A stretch of 64,000 bases of DNA from Thermohalobaculum sp050331395 (lineage in GTDB: Bacteria; Pseudomonadota; Alphaproteobacteria; Rhodobacterales; Rhodobacteraceae), in the NCBI GenBank assembly GCA_050331395.1, contig JBHJGX010000008.1, positions 26,568 through 90,567 of the forward strand, read 5' to 3'. The stretch's first letter is position 1; every line of letters begins with the position of its first letter. The notes beneath the pieces are model-generated. The model made no database searches, was not told the origin of the DNA, and saw nothing but the letters and a program-made list of their open reading frames with translations. This document shows, piece by piece, positions 32,830-42,093 of this stretch. The translations under genes and the position numbers were made by a program.

Positions 32830-34314
32830 ATGACCGAACTGAGCTTTACCGAACCCGAGCCCAAGATCATTCCGGGCGTGAAAGGCGACTGGGAGATCGT
32901 CATCGGTCTCGAGGTGCATGCCCAGGTCGCCACGGCGGCAAAGCTTTTTTCAGGCGCCGCCACCGCTTTCGGTGCCGAGCCGAACAGCCAGGTCTCGCTC
33001 GTCGACGCGGCGATGCCGGGCATGCTGCCGGTGATCAATCGGGGCTGCGTCGAGCAAGCGATCCGCACCGGCCTCGGCCTCAAGGCGGCGATCAACCTGC
33101 GCTCGCAATTCGACCGCAAGCAGTATTTCTATCCCGACCTGCCGCAAGGCTACCAGATCTCGCAATTCAAACATCCAATCGTCGGCGAGGGCGAGGTCAT
33201 CGTCGACTTGGAGCCCGGCATCGCACGGCGGGTCCGGATCGAGCGTATTCACCTGGAACAGGACGCCGGCAAGTCGATCCACGACATGGACCCGGCAACG
33301 TCCTTTGTCGATCTCAATCGTTCGGGCGTCGCTCTTATGGAGATCGTCAGTCGACCGGATATCCGCTCGGCTGAAGAGGCGGCAGAATATGTCCGCAAGC
33401 TTCGGCAGATCCTCCGATACTTGGGCACCTGCGACGGCAACATGCAGGAAGGTTCGCTCCGCGCGGATGTCAACGTATCGGTTCGGCCGAAAGGCGAAAC
33501 CCGGCTCGGCACCCGCTGCGAGATCAAGAACATGAACTCGATGCGGTTCATTGTCCAGGCGATCGAATACGAGGCGCGCCGGCAAATCGCCCTTCTCGAA
33601 GACGGCGGCACGGTCGTTCAAGAGACCCGGCTTTACGATCCGACCAAGGGCGAAACCCGGTCGATGCGCTCGAAGGAAGAAGCGCATGACTATCGCTATT
33701 TTCCCGATCCGGACCTGCTGCCACTCGAATTCGAGCAGGATTGGGTCGACGAGATCGCCGCGACCCTGCCCGAGTTGCCCGATGCCAAGAAAGCTCGGCT
33801 CGTCATCGATTACGGCGTCACCGAATACGACGCCTCGGTGCTGGTGTCCGAACAGGCGAATGCGCGGTTCTTCGAAGAGGTCGCCCGCGGGCGCGACGGC
33901 AAGCAGGCGGCCAATTGGGTGATCAACGAACTCTTCGGCCGGTTGAACAAGGAGGGCCACGGCATCGGCGAAAGCCCGGTCTCGGCCGCGCAATTGGGCG
34001 GGATCCTCGAACTCATCCAAAAAGGCGAGATCTCGGGAAAGATCGCCAAGGAGCTTTTCGAGATCGTCTATTCCGAAGGGGGCGACCCGGCCGAGATCGT
34101 CGAGGCCCGCGGCATGCGCCAGGTCACCGACACCGGCGCGATCGAGGCGGCCGTCGACGAGGTGATCGCGGCCAACCCGGACAAGGTCGCCCAGGCCAAG
34201 GCCAAACCCTCGCTCGCGGGCTGGTTCGTCGGCCAGGTGATGAAGGCCACCGGCGGAAAGGCCAACCCCCAGGCGGTCCAGCAGATCGTGCGCAGCAAAC
34301 TCGAGCTCGACTGA
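32830..34314 (+). CDS. gatB: Aspartyl/glutamyl-tRNA(Asn/Gln) amidotransferase subunit B
   Basis: A 494-residue protein. It converts Glu-tRNA(Gln) and Asp-tRNA(Asn) to the amides, with ammonia from GatA. WEIVIGLEVHAQVATAAKLFS and the kinase-like core with RKQYFYPDLPQGYQISQ and the metal site near LMEIVSRPDIRS are standard. The C-terminal YqeY-like tail domain runs from about residue 350 to GKANPQAVQQIVRSKL. gatA and gatC are not beside it, as is common in this group. Confidence 0.97.
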   Translation: MTELSFTEPEPKIIPGVKGDWEIVIGLEVHAQVATAAKLFSGAATAFGAEPNSQVSLVDAAMPGMLPVINRGCVEQAIRTGLGLKAAINLRSQFDRKQYFYPDLPQGYQISQFKHPIVGEGEVIVDLEPGIARRVRIERIHLEQDAGKSIHDMDPATSFVDLNRSGVALMEIVSRPDIRSAEEAAEYVRKLRQILRYLGTCDGNMQEGSLRADVNVSVRPKGETRLGTRCEIKNMNSMRFIVQAIEYEARRQIALLEDGGTVVQETRLYDPTKGETRSMRSKEEAHDYRYFPDPDLLPLEFEQDWVDEIAATLPELPDAKKARLVIDYGVTEYDASVLVSEQANARFFEEVARGRDGKQAANWVINELFGRLNKEGHGIGESPVSAAQLGGILELIQKGEISGKIAKELFEIVYSEGGDPAEIVEARGMRQVTDTGAIEAAVDEVIAANPDKVAQAKAKPSLAGWFVGQVMKATGGKANPQAVQQIVRSKLELD

Positions 34315-34384
34315 CCCGCCGGGCTCGCGCGGTCCGCTCCGCTCGGCTATTTCCGAGACGGTTCGAGCCGCTGAGGAGATGCCG

Positions 34385-35068
34385 ATGACCGACGCGCCGC
34401 AAGCCACGCAGTCCGAGGGGGTGCCACAGGGACCGCCCCAGGGCCAGATCCAGATCCGGAACCTCTTCCCGACCCCGGTGGCGACCTTCCTGCTGCCCGA
34501 CCGGGAGCGCATCAATGCCGCGCTCGAGGCGCGGATCTTCGCGCGCGAGACGGAAACTCCGTCGGTTCAACACTCGAACCTCGGCGGCTGGCAGTCGCCC
34601 ACGGATTTCGAGGACTGGTGCGGACCCGAGGGCCAGGCGATCCTGGACACCGCCCGGCAGATCGCCACCCGCCTCACCGCCGACCGGGCGGGCAAGCCGG
34701 TCCAGAGCCTCAAATGGCGGATCAATGCGTGGGCGAATGTCAACCGCCGGGGCCAGGGAAACGAGTTTCACTATCACCCGGGCGCGTTCTGGTCGGCCAC
34801 GTATTATGTGCGCGACGGCGGGATCGCCACGAACCCTGAGCTCGGCGGCGAGTTCGAGATGCAGGACCCCCGCGGAATCGGTCCGGCGATGCTCGCCCCC
34901 GATCTCGCCTTCGGCATCCAGGGGGGGCTTTCGGTCGGCGTCTCCGAGACGCTGCGGCCGATCCCGGGGCTGTTGGTGGTCTTCCCCTCCTGGCTCGCCC
35001 ATGCGGTCAGACCCTATACGGGCGACGACGTACGGATCTCCATCGCGCTCAATTTCACGCCCATCTGA
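34385..35068 (+). CDS. Putative 2-oxoglutarate/Fe(II) oxygenase (TIGR02466 type)
   Basis: A 227-residue protein opening with a flexible Pro/Gln-rich tail, then NLFPTPVATFLLPD, and SLKWRINAWANVNRRGQGNE leading to the metal site FHYHPGAFWSATYYV. The closing LVVFPSWLAHAVRPY and RISIALNF supply the second histidine and the arginine for 2-oxoglutarate, as in prolyl-hydroxylase-like proteins. The substrate is unknown. Two ATGs lie close together; I choose 34385 because GAGGAG is spaced 6 bases from it but abuts the earlier one at 34379. Confidence 0.85.
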   Translation: MTDAPQATQSEGVPQGPPQGQIQIRNLFPTPVATFLLPDRERINAALEARIFARETETPSVQHSNLGGWQSPTDFEDWCGPEGQAILDTARQIATRLTADRAGKPVQSLKWRINAWANVNRRGQGNEFHYHPGAFWSATYYVRDGGIATNPELGGEFEMQDPRGIGPAMLAPDLAFGIQGGLSVGVSETLRPIPGLLVVFPSWLAHAVRPYTGDDVRISIALNFTPI

Positions 35069-35152
35069 CGGCGAAGGCGACGGGCGTCACAGACGCGGCA
35101 TCCCCGACTGTTCCTAAGCTGGCGAAAATCGCGTGTTCAGGGAGCGGGTCAG

Positions 35153-36385
35153 ATGTCGATCATTCGCCTTTCGGTGATGCAAGAGGGCGTTTATGCGCCG
35201 GACGAGCGCGGGATCATCGACGATCCCGAACGGGCCTTCACCACCCGCGCGGGCAAAGACGGCCGCGGCAAGGGGCGCATGGAGCTCACCCCGCGCACGC
35301 GCCTTGCGGACGAGCGGTCGGATCTCGGCACGTATCTGCGGCGGTCGCTCGAGGTGGAGGCGGCCGCGCTCACCGACGACCGGCCGCTCGTGGTGATGGT
35401 GCACGGGTTTCAGTTCGACCCGGCTGCCGCGTTCTTTCCGCCTTGGCACCGGAAGGCCGACAATCCCCATTGCCGGGTCTTCCATTTCACCGGCCCCGAA
35501 GCGGACCCGCGGAACGATCTCGCCACGCAGATGAAGGCCCATTCGACGGGCTGGCCGCTCGGGCTCGGCATGGCCGCGGAAGACGCCGGTGCCGACGGGC
35601 TTGCGGTCGCCTTCGGTTGGGACAGCGCGCCGGGGATCTTTGAGTCGCTCTTCGGGCATGTGCTCAACCCCTATTCGGTCGCCTATCGCCGGGCCGACGA
35701 ATTCGCCGCCTGGCAGCTCGTCGCCCTCCTCGAGGCGCTGGTGGCGCTCCGGCCGCGGCGGCGGATCGACCTTTTTTGCCACAGCCTGGGCAGCCGTGTG
35801 GTGGTCCGGGCGCTCGCCAAGGCGGCGGACGAGGACACGCCCGAGGGGCTCCGGGATCGGCTGAACGGCGTTGTCGAAGCGATCGACCGGGTGCTGATCC
35901 TGGCCGGAGCGGAATATGTCAAAGAAGCGCAATTGATGATGCGCCGGCTGAATGCGGGCCGCGAGGGGCTGCTCGGCCAACCGAAGCGGTTCGCGCGCAC
36001 TCCCGCCTTTTACAACATCGTCAGCCGGGAGAACGACGTGCTCGACGTTCTCGGTGAGAATTTCGGGCCGCGACATCCGGGCTCGACCCAGGCGATCGGG
36101 CATAACGGGCTCGAGATGCGGGACCCCGGCTGGATCGACATCCAACTCGACGATCCGGGCGTGGCGCGCTGGTTCCGCGAGCGCGGCCACTCCGTCACAG
36201 GCGACAACGAGACCGGCGTGCTGACGGTCGCCGACCATTGGATCCATTTCACCTGGCCCGGGAACATGGCGGTCTATCGCGAGATCCTGCGGGACCGGGG
36301 GGCGTGGGAGATCGCCGATCTGAAACAGGAGGCGCCGGCGGAGTTCGATCGGGTGCGGCTTAATCGCGGGTCGATGGCGGCGTGA
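35153..36385 (+). CDS. Alpha/beta-hydrolase-like protein, paralogue of 5128-6201
   Basis: A 410-residue protein: VVMVHGFQFDP opens the fold, DLFCHSLGSRVVVRAL is the nucleophile elbow (Ser in G-H-S-L-G context; here C-H-S-L-G), and ILAGAEYVKEA follows. The C-terminal WIDIQLDDPGVARWFRERGHSV and DHWIHFTWPGNMAVY are shared with the protein at 5128-6201. No signal peptide. This copy is longer in the middle (YSVAYRRADEFAAWQLV). Substrate unknown. AGGGAG ribosome site. Confidence 0.7.
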   Translation: MSIIRLSVMQEGVYAPDERGIIDDPERAFTTRAGKDGRGKGRMELTPRTRLADERSDLGTYLRRSLEVEAAALTDDRPLVVMVHGFQFDPAAAFFPPWHRKADNPHCRVFHFTGPEADPRNDLATQMKAHSTGWPLGLGMAAEDAGADGLAVAFGWDSAPGIFESLFGHVLNPYSVAYRRADEFAAWQLVALLEALVALRPRRRIDLFCHSLGSRVVVRALAKAADEDTPEGLRDRLNGVVEAIDRVLILAGAEYVKEAQLMMRRLNAGREGLLGQPKRFARTPAFYNIVSRENDVLDVLGENFGPRHPGSTQAIGHNGLEMRDPGWIDIQLDDPGVARWFRERGHSVTGDNETGVLTVADHWIHFTWPGNMAVYREILRDRGAWEIADLKQEAPAEFDRVRLNRGSMAA

Positions 36386-36406
36386 TCGCCCGCCGAGGGG
36401 GGCGGC

Positions 36407-36652
36407 TCAGGGCGCGGCAGGCGCGGTGGCGCGCTCGGCCGACGCTCCGCCGCTGTGATTTGCCTCGTCATCTCCCTCGTCGTCATCGTCATCGTTCGAG
36501 CTGAGGAGATCGACGGGCGCCGTGACCACGGCAGCGCCCAGATCGACCGTGGTCTCGACGACCGTCGCGGTGACATCGACGGCGGTCTCGACGACCGTGC
36601 CGACCACGCAGCCGGACAAGCCGAGCGGCAGAGCGAGAAGCGCACCCCTCAT
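36407..36652 (-). CDS. Small lipoprotein with acidic tail
   Basis: An 81-residue protein with a lipoprotein signal (LGLSGC, Cys15), a Val/Thr-rich repeat region (VVETAVDVTATVVETTVDLG), and an aspartate run (DDDDD) before a low-complexity end. NF012211-like tandem VVET repeats suggest a beta-helix-free extended linker; no function known. Overlaps the bolA-family stop by 4 bp (ATGA), so it is translationally coupled behind it. Confidence 0.65.
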   Translation of the reverse strand: MRGALLALPLGLSGCVVGTVVETAVDVTATVVETTVDLGAAVVTAPVDLLSSNDDDDDEGDDEANHSGGASAERATAPAAP

Positions 36653-36915
36653 TCGCCGGGCGCCCTCAACTCCATGGCGAGCGCGTGGACGGGCCCCGCC
36701 AGCTCGTCGGCCAGAACCCGGTTGACCGCCCGTTGCCGGGCGACCCGGCTCTCGCCCTCGAAGGCGGCCGCGACCATTCGGAGGCGGAAATGGCTCTCGC
36801 CGCCCTCGCGAAAGCCCGAATGCCCCCGATGGCGCTCGCTCTCGTCCAAAAGCTCGAGGCTCTCGGGCGCGAACGCTTCGGTCAATTTGGCGCGGATTGT
36901 CTGGCTGACGCTCAT
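36649..36915 (-). CDS. BolA-family protein
   Basis: An 88-residue protein of the BolA/IbaG type: SVSQTIRAKLTEAFAPESLELLDESERHRGHSG, then the conserved RLRMVAAAFEGESRVARQRAVNRVLADEL and a closing HALAMELRAP. The conserved histidine in HALAM and the cluster-loop His are the ligands for a [2Fe-2S] cluster shared with a monothiol glutaredoxin. Acts in iron-sulfur trafficking or stress shape control. AGAGGAAA ribosome site. Divergent from the J-domain gene. Confidence 0.93.
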   Translation of the reverse strand: MSVSQTIRAKLTEAFAPESLELLDESERHRGHSGFREGGESHFRLRMVAAAFEGESRVARQRAVNRVLADELAGPVHALAMELRAPGE

Positions 36916-37046
36916 GCTTTTTTCCTCTGTCAAGATATCGGTTTTTCTGCGCCACAGGCTAAGTTGGGGCTTCTGCCGGTCGGCGGCACGTCTTGGCTGT
37001 CCGACAGGCTCCGACCGCATCCGCAAAAAGGCCCGATCGATCCGAC

Positions 37047-37712
37047 ATGCCGCCGCGTTCGCCCCTGGAGTACGACGTCTCGGTCGCCGCCGCAAACGCC
37101 CGGCGCCTGCGCAAGCGCGGACATTCGGGCGCGTTCGAGCAATCGACCCACACCTGCACCTGGCCTGACTGCACCGCACAAGGGCTCTACCGCGCCCCGG
37201 TTAGCCCGGATCGGCTCGGCGAATACCGGTGGTTCTGCCTCGAGCACGTGCGCATCTACAACGAGAACTGGAATTTTTTCTCGGATTTAAGCGAAGAGGA
37301 ATTCGATCTGCGGCTGCGAACCGCAACCACCTGGGAGCGTCCGACTTGGACGCTCGGCGGCGGTCCGCAAGGGCCCCGCGGCTTGCACGGCGACAACGAA
37401 GGCCGGGCCTGGGCGCGGTTCGGCTTCTCGGACCCCTTCGACGTGCTCGGCGCAGCCGCCACCATCAATCGCCCAGAGGCCGCGCCCGCGACCCGGACCC
37501 GCCGGCTGACCGGGACTGAGCGCCACGCGCTCGAAGTGCTCGGCCTCGGCCTTGAGGTCACCGACCGCGCCGACGTCCGGCGCCGCCACCGCGAACTCGT
37601 GAAGGATCTGCACCCGGACAGCAATGGCGGCGCAGCGCCCGAGCCCGAGCGGCTCGCGGCCGTGCTCCGTGCCTGGGAGATCCTCCGCGAGAGCCCGAAT
37701 TTCGACGATTGA
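37047..37712 (+). CDS. J-domain protein with N-terminal cysteine module
   Basis: A 221-residue protein. The J-domain is at the C-terminus (about 155-218) with the key HPD triad at 189-191, and RLAAVLRAWEILRESPNF closing it. The N-terminal half has cysteines in CTWPDCTAQGLYRAP and FCLEHV, a possible zinc module, followed by a tryptophan-rich ARTYNENWNFF-like segment. It would pass clients to DnaK. This layout (J-domain last) is found in alphaproteobacteria just upstream of cobS. I use the ATG at 37047; 18 codons upstream are open but arginine/alanine-rich. Confidence 0.88.
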   Translation: MPPRSPLEYDVSVAAANARRLRKRGHSGAFEQSTHTCTWPDCTAQGLYRAPVSPDRLGEYRWFCLEHVRIYNENWNFFSDLSEEEFDLRLRTATTWERPTWTLGGGPQGPRGLHGDNEGRAWARFGFSDPFDVLGAAATINRPEAAPATRTRRLTGTERHALEVLGLGLEVTDRADVRRRHRELVKDLHPDSNGGAAPEPERLAAVLRAWEILRESPNFDD

Positions 37713-37728
37713 CCCCGGCGCCCTGGCC

Positions 37729-37983
37729 ATGAGCGACGCATACGCACGGATCCGCGCGGAGATCCTGGCCCGGGTCGCCGAACGCGGCGCGGGCCGGACG
37801 ATCTGCCCTTCCGAGGTCGCCCGGGCCCTTTCCGAGGACTGGCGGCCGCTCATGCCCGCCGTGCGAGAGGCGGCTGCAGCGCTCGCCGCCGAAGGCCGGC
37901 TCCGCGTCACCCAAAAGGGTGTCGAGGTCGACGCCACCTCCGCGCGCGGGCCGATCCGCCTCGGTCGGTCGGACGGCGCCTGA
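37729..37983 (+). CDS. DUF3253-family small protein
   Basis: An 84-residue protein with IRAEILARVAERGAGRTICPSEVARAL and a closing GRLRVTQKGVEVD, the DUF3253 pattern, which resembles a winged-helix fold. Possibly a DNA- or nucleotide-binding adaptor; role unknown. Starts 16 bp after the J-domain gene and precedes cobS, so it likely shares their transcript. Confidence 0.85.
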   Translation: MSDAYARIRAEILARVAERGAGRTICPSEVARALSEDWRPLMPAVREAAAALAAEGRLRVTQKGVEVDATSARGPIRLGRSDGA

Positions 37984-38081
37984 CGGGCCGGCTGGCCAAG
38001 CCGATCCGCTCGCCCCACCGTTGCCCTTGCGCTCGCCCCGGCTATGCTTCAACAGGCGTCGGGCGCACGAAGGAGGACGAC

Positions 38082-39068
38082 ATGGCAGACGGCAGCGTGA
38101 ATCCCGCGGAAATTCCGACCGTGGAGCTTTCCGTCCGCGACACGTTCGGGATCGACAGCGATATGACCGTGCGGGGATTTGCGGACCGCAGCGATCGGAC
38201 GCCCGAGGTGGACGATGCCTACCGCTTCGACCGGGACACGACGCTCGCCATCCTGGCCGGCTTTTCGTTCAATCGGCGGGTGATGATCCAGGGCTATCAC
38301 GGCACCGGCAAGTCGACCCATATCGAACAGGTCGCCGCACGGCTCAACTGGTCCTGCGTGCGGGTCAACCTGGACAGCCATATCAGCCGGATCGATCTGA
38401 TCGGGAAGGACGCGATCAAGCTCAAGGACGGCGTACAGGTGACCGAATTCCAGGAGGGCATCCTGCCATGGGCGCTGCGCACTCCGACGGCGATCGTCTT
38501 CGACGAGTACGATGCGGGCCGACCGGACGTGATGTTCGTGATCCAACGGGTGCTCGAGACCGACGGCAAACTGACATTGCTCGACCAGAACCAAGTGATC
38601 CACCCGCATCCCTCGTTCCGGCTCTTCGCCACCGCCAACACGGTGGGCCTCGGCGATACGACAGGCCTCTATCACGGAACCCAGCAAATTAACCAAGGCC
38701 AGATGGACCGCTGGTCGATCGTGACCACGCTGAACTATCTGCCGCACGATGCCGAGACTGAGATCGTGCTTTCGAAATGTCCGCAATATCGGGGCGGACG
38801 GGAGCAAACGGTGTCCCGGATGGTTACGGTCGCGGATCTGACGCGCGAGGCGTTCATGAACGGCGATCTTTCGACCGTGATGTCGCCGCGCACGGTGATT
38901 TCTTGGGCGCAGAATGCCGAGATTTTCGGCGGTGATGTGGGCTTCGCGTTCCGGCTGTCGTTTTTGAACAAATGCGACGAGTTGGAGCGCCAATTGGTGT
39001 CAGAGCTTTACCAGCGCTGTTTCGGCGAAGAATTGCCCGAAAGCGCGGCACGGATGTCGATCGTATGA
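38082..39068 (+). CDS. cobS: Cobaltochelatase AAA+ subunit CobS
   Basis: A 328-residue AAA+ protein. Walker A GYHGTGKST (71-79), Walker B IVFDEYDAG with Asp141-Glu142, and sensor region FATANTVGLGDTTGLY. With CobT (and CobN) it powers late cobalt insertion into hydrogenobyrinate diamide in aerobic B12 synthesis. CobN is not in the window. The N-terminal linker PAEIPTVELSVRDTFGID is typical of CobS. GGAGGA ribosome site. A small gene sits between it and cobT, overlapping cobS by ATGA. Confidence 0.95.
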   Translation: MADGSVNPAEIPTVELSVRDTFGIDSDMTVRGFADRSDRTPEVDDAYRFDRDTTLAILAGFSFNRRVMIQGYHGTGKSTHIEQVAARLNWSCVRVNLDSHISRIDLIGKDAIKLKDGVQVTEFQEGILPWALRTPTAIVFDEYDAGRPDVMFVIQRVLETDGKLTLLDQNQVIHPHPSFRLFATANTVGLGDTTGLYHGTQQINQGQMDRWSIVTTLNYLPHDAETEIVLSKCPQYRGGREQTVSRMVTVADLTREAFMNGDLSTVMSPRTVISWAQNAEIFGGDVGFAFRLSFLNKCDELERQLVSELYQRCFGEELPESAARMSIV

Positions 39069-39640
39069 CCGGCGTTTCGGGCGCCGCCGTCCGGGTCGAC
39101 CGAAACACGTTTCGGGCGACCTGGACGACACCCATCGCACGGTCGGCCCGGTGCATCGGCTTCGTCGCCATGGCCGGGTCGCTCGCCGGCACCGGCTCGC
39201 GTGCCGGCGCGGAGATCGGTGGGGGCCCGGGTCCCCGCGCCATGCTGCCGATTGTCGAGGCTTTCCGCGCAGGGCAACCGAAAGAATTCCCGGCCATTCG
39301 CTGCGCCGGCCTTTTTTTGTCGATGCTCGAGATTGCCGGTCCCGATGCGCTGGAGGCGGCGCAGACGAACGAGGTCAAGAGCATCGCGTTTGGCTTTGTC
39401 GAGACCGCCGTGCGCACCCGCTTCGACAAAGCGGCGCGCGATGGCGGTGCACCGGTCCGGCCCGAGGTCGCCGAGACGGTCTATGCGGAGGTCGCTGCGG
39501 CGACTGTGCGATATCTGGGCCGGTCCGAGGCCCGCCGCGGGCGGCCGGACCGGGCCTGGGACGACGATCCGCTCGTGCGGGCGGATCTCGGGCTCTGCGG
39601 GACGCTCGCCGAGCCGTTCAAGGTCGTGAGCCCCGACTGA
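39065..39640 (+). CDS. Uncharacterised protein encoded between cobS and cobT
   Basis: A 191-residue protein starting MTGVSGAAVRVDRNTFRATW, overlapping the cobS stop by 4 bp. No signal peptide is clear, though residues 30-45 are hydrophobic. Two to three helices in the C-terminal half (VKSIAFGFVETAVRTRFDKAARD) are conserved-looking. Charged C-terminal ARRGRPDRAWDDDPLVRADLGL. I know no family; its coupling suggests a role with CobS/CobT. 131 bp separate it from cobT. Confidence 0.65.
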   Translation: MTGVSGAAVRVDRNTFRATWTTPIARSARCIGFVAMAGSLAGTGSRAGAEIGGGPGPRAMLPIVEAFRAGQPKEFPAIRCAGLFLSMLEIAGPDALEAAQTNEVKSIAFGFVETAVRTRFDKAARDGGAPVRPEVAETVYAEVAAATVRYLGRSEARRGRPDRAWDDDPLVRADLGLCGTLAEPFKVVSPD

Positions 39641-39771
39641 CTGCGCGGCGAGCGCCTCGGCCGCACGGATCGTCCGACCGGCCGAGCCGCGACCGGACCT
39701 CGCCCTGCCCCCTTGTCCGGCGCCGCTGACGCCGTAGGTTGGCATCGAAGCGTGAGGAACCGCCGGTCGAG

Positions 39772-41682
39772 ATGAGCAGCAAATCCGAAAACCCCGCCGA
39801 CCCGTTCAAGAAAGCTCTTGCCGAAGCGACCCGTGCGGTTGCTGGCGAGAGCGAGCTCGATGTCACTTATTCGGCCGACCCGCCCGGGCGGACGCAGACC
39901 GGGCTCCGTCTGCCCCAGGTCTCGCGGCGGATGACGCGCGACGAGGTGACCCTCGCCCGCGGCACGGCCGACGGTTTCGCGCTGCGCGACCGGTTCCATG
40001 ACGGGGCTACCCATGCCCGCTATGCGCCGCAGGGCGAGATGGCGCGGGCCCTTTTCGATGCGCTCGAGGCCGCCCGCTGCGAGGCGATCGGCGCGCGGTC
40101 GATGGCGGGCGTCGCACAGAACCTCGACGCCAAGCTCGCGCACACGGCCCGTCGCCAGGGCTGGGAAGGGATGCGTAGTCCCGAAGAGGCGCCGCTTGCC
40201 GATGCGGCCGGGCTCATGCTGCGAAAGGCGCTCACCGGGCGCGCTTTGCCCGAGGCCTGCGCGCATCTCCTCGAGCTTTGGCAAGGCCATTTCGACGCGA
40301 AGCTCGGCTCCTCGATGGAGGGCGTCAGCGAAGATATCGGCGATCAGGCGGCCTTTGCCCGGCGGATTTGGTCGATCATCGACGAGCTCGGCTATGGTGA
40401 TCAGCTCGGCGACGATCCGGACGAGCCCGATACCGACGAGCTGGAGGACGAGGGGCAGGAAGAGGAAGACGAGCAGGATCCTTCGGGCGACGAGGGCGGC
40501 GAAGAGCAGTCCCAGGACGAGGAATACGCCCCCGACGAGATGCGCGGCGAGGAGAGCCAGTCGGCCGAGATGGACCTGTCGCGGGACGTCTCGGACGCGG
40601 ATATGGAAGAGATGGAATCGACCGCGGCCGATGACGGTCTGCCGCCGAGGGACCACAACCAGCCCGCCCCGTCAGTCGCCGATCCGAAATACAAGGTGTA
40701 TACGCAAAAGCACGACGAAGTGGTGACAGCGGAGGATTTGGCCGAGGAGGTCGAGCTCGAACGCCTCCGGGCCTATCTCGACAAACAGCTCGAACCTCTG
40801 AAAGGCGCAGTCAACCGGCTGGCGAACCGGCTTCAGCGGCGCCTCCAGGCGCAGCAGAACCGGTCGTGGGAGTTCGACCGGGAGGAAGGCATCCTCGATG
40901 CCGGACGGCTCGCGCGGGTGGTGGTCACGCCGACGACGCCGCTGTCGTTCAAGATCGAGAAGGACACCGAATTCCGCGATACCGTCGTGACGCTCCTGCT
41001 CGACAATTCGGGGAGCATGCGCGGCCGGCCCATCTCCATCGCGGCGATCACGGCGGACGTGCTTGCGCGCACGCTCGAGCGGTGCGCGGTCAAGGTGGAG
41101 ATCTTGGGCTTTACCACGCGCGCCTGGAAGGGGGGCGAGAGCCGGGAGGGCTGGCTCGCAGAGGGCCGGCCGGCGAACCCCGGGCGGCTGAACGATCTCC
41201 GGCATATCGTCTATAAATCCGCAGACGCGCCCTGGCGGCGCGCCCGGCGCAATCTGGGCCTGATGATGCGCGAGGGGCTCCTCAAGGAGAACATCGATGG
41301 CGAGGCGCTCGAATGGGCGCATAAGCGTCTGCTCGCGCGGCCCGAACAGCGGCGGATCCTCATGGTGATCTCCGACGGGGCGCCCGTGGACGACTCGACC
41401 CTGTCGGTGAACCCGTCGAATTATCTCGAACACCACCTCCGCGAGGTGATTGCGATGATCGAACGCCGGGCCCAGGTCGAGCTTTTGGCCATCGGCATCG
41501 GCCACGACGTCACCCGGTATTATCGCCGGGCGGTCACGATCACCGATGCGGACCAGCTCGCGGGCGCGATCACCGAACAGCTGGCCGCACTCTTCGACGT
41601 GGATGCGCGCTCTGCCGGGCTCAGTCCCCGCGGAACCCCGGGCGGGCAGCCTCCCCGCGTGCGGCGCAGACCGGCCGCCTGA
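39772..41682 (+). CDS. cobT: Cobaltochelatase subunit CobT (VWA domain)
   Basis: A 636-residue protein. The N-terminal helical CobT_N part (1-210), a long acidic low-complexity stretch (about 222-300, rich in Glu, Asp and Gln), and a C-terminal VWA domain (about 400-610) with the MIDAS motif LLLDNSGSMRGRP (Asp411). Acts with CobS as chaperone-like complex on CobN. The acidic stretch and MIDAS fit all CobT proteins. ATG at 39772 chosen by comparison with the family; the frame is open 11 codons more. Confidence 0.95.
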   Translation: MSSKSENPADPFKKALAEATRAVAGESELDVTYSADPPGRTQTGLRLPQVSRRMTRDEVTLARGTADGFALRDRFHDGATHARYAPQGEMARALFDALEAARCEAIGARSMAGVAQNLDAKLAHTARRQGWEGMRSPEEAPLADAAGLMLRKALTGRALPEACAHLLELWQGHFDAKLGSSMEGVSEDIGDQAAFARRIWSIIDELGYGDQLGDDPDEPDTDELEDEGQEEEDEQDPSGDEGGEEQSQDEEYAPDEMRGEESQSAEMDLSRDVSDADMEEMESTAADDGLPPRDHNQPAPSVADPKYKVYTQKHDEVVTAEDLAEEVELERLRAYLDKQLEPLKGAVNRLANRLQRRLQAQQNRSWEFDREEGILDAGRLARVVVTPTTPLSFKIEKDTEFRDTVVTLLLDNSGSMRGRPISIAAITADVLARTLERCAVKVEILGFTTRAWKGGESREGWLAEGRPANPGRLNDLRHIVYKSADAPWRRARRNLGLMMREGLLKENIDGEALEWAHKRLLARPEQRRILMVISDGAPVDDSTLSVNPSNYLEHHLREVIAMIERRAQVELLAIGIGHDVTRYYRRAVTITDADQLAGAITEQLAALFDVDARSAGLSPRGTPGGQPPRVRRRPAA

Positions 41683-41703
41683 CGGGTCGCACGGGGGCCC
41701 GGC

Positions 41704-41973
41704 TCAGTCGGCGTCTGGGCGGGTCTCGGTCTCAGAGGGGGTGCGGGCCGGGGCTTTGCCGGCTTTCTCCGAAGCGTCGTTGCCGCCGAAAAGCGTCGAG
41801 AAGAACCCTCCCTGCGGCGCGGATCGGTCGGTGCCCTTTGTCTCCGCCAGGATCTTTTGGGCAAGGTTTTTCTTGTCAGGGTCCGCCCCGCGCGCTTCGG
41901 CGAGATCCGGGGTCGCGGAAATGACGGAAATGGCGGCGGCGGCGACGGCGACGGCAGCGAGGCGGAGGGTCAT
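41704..41973 (-). CDS. Small exported protein
   Basis: An 89-residue protein with a signal peptide (about 1-25, ending near AEA or DLA). The mature part is charged, with GGFFSTLFGG in the middle. No family recognised. Convergent with cobT. Ribosome site GGAGAGAGAG lies before the ATG. Confidence 0.6.
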   Translation of the reverse strand: MTLRLAAVAVAAAAISVISATPDLAEARGADPDKKNLAQKILAETKGTDRSAPQGGFFSTLFGGNDASEKAGKAPARTPSETETRPDAD

Positions 41974-42093
41974 GGGTCTCTCTCTCCTAGAGGTTCTGGG
42001 GTCCGGCACCCGGACAGCGCTCAAATGGGGAGCGACCGGCCGAGACGCGATCACGAGCGCCTCACCTCTGCGTCGCCCGATCGGCGGATCGGA

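Noticed and set aside
31615..32919. 435-codon extension upstream of DUF488
   Set aside because: Antisense to the TerC gene; DUF488 proteins begin at the ATG at 31614.
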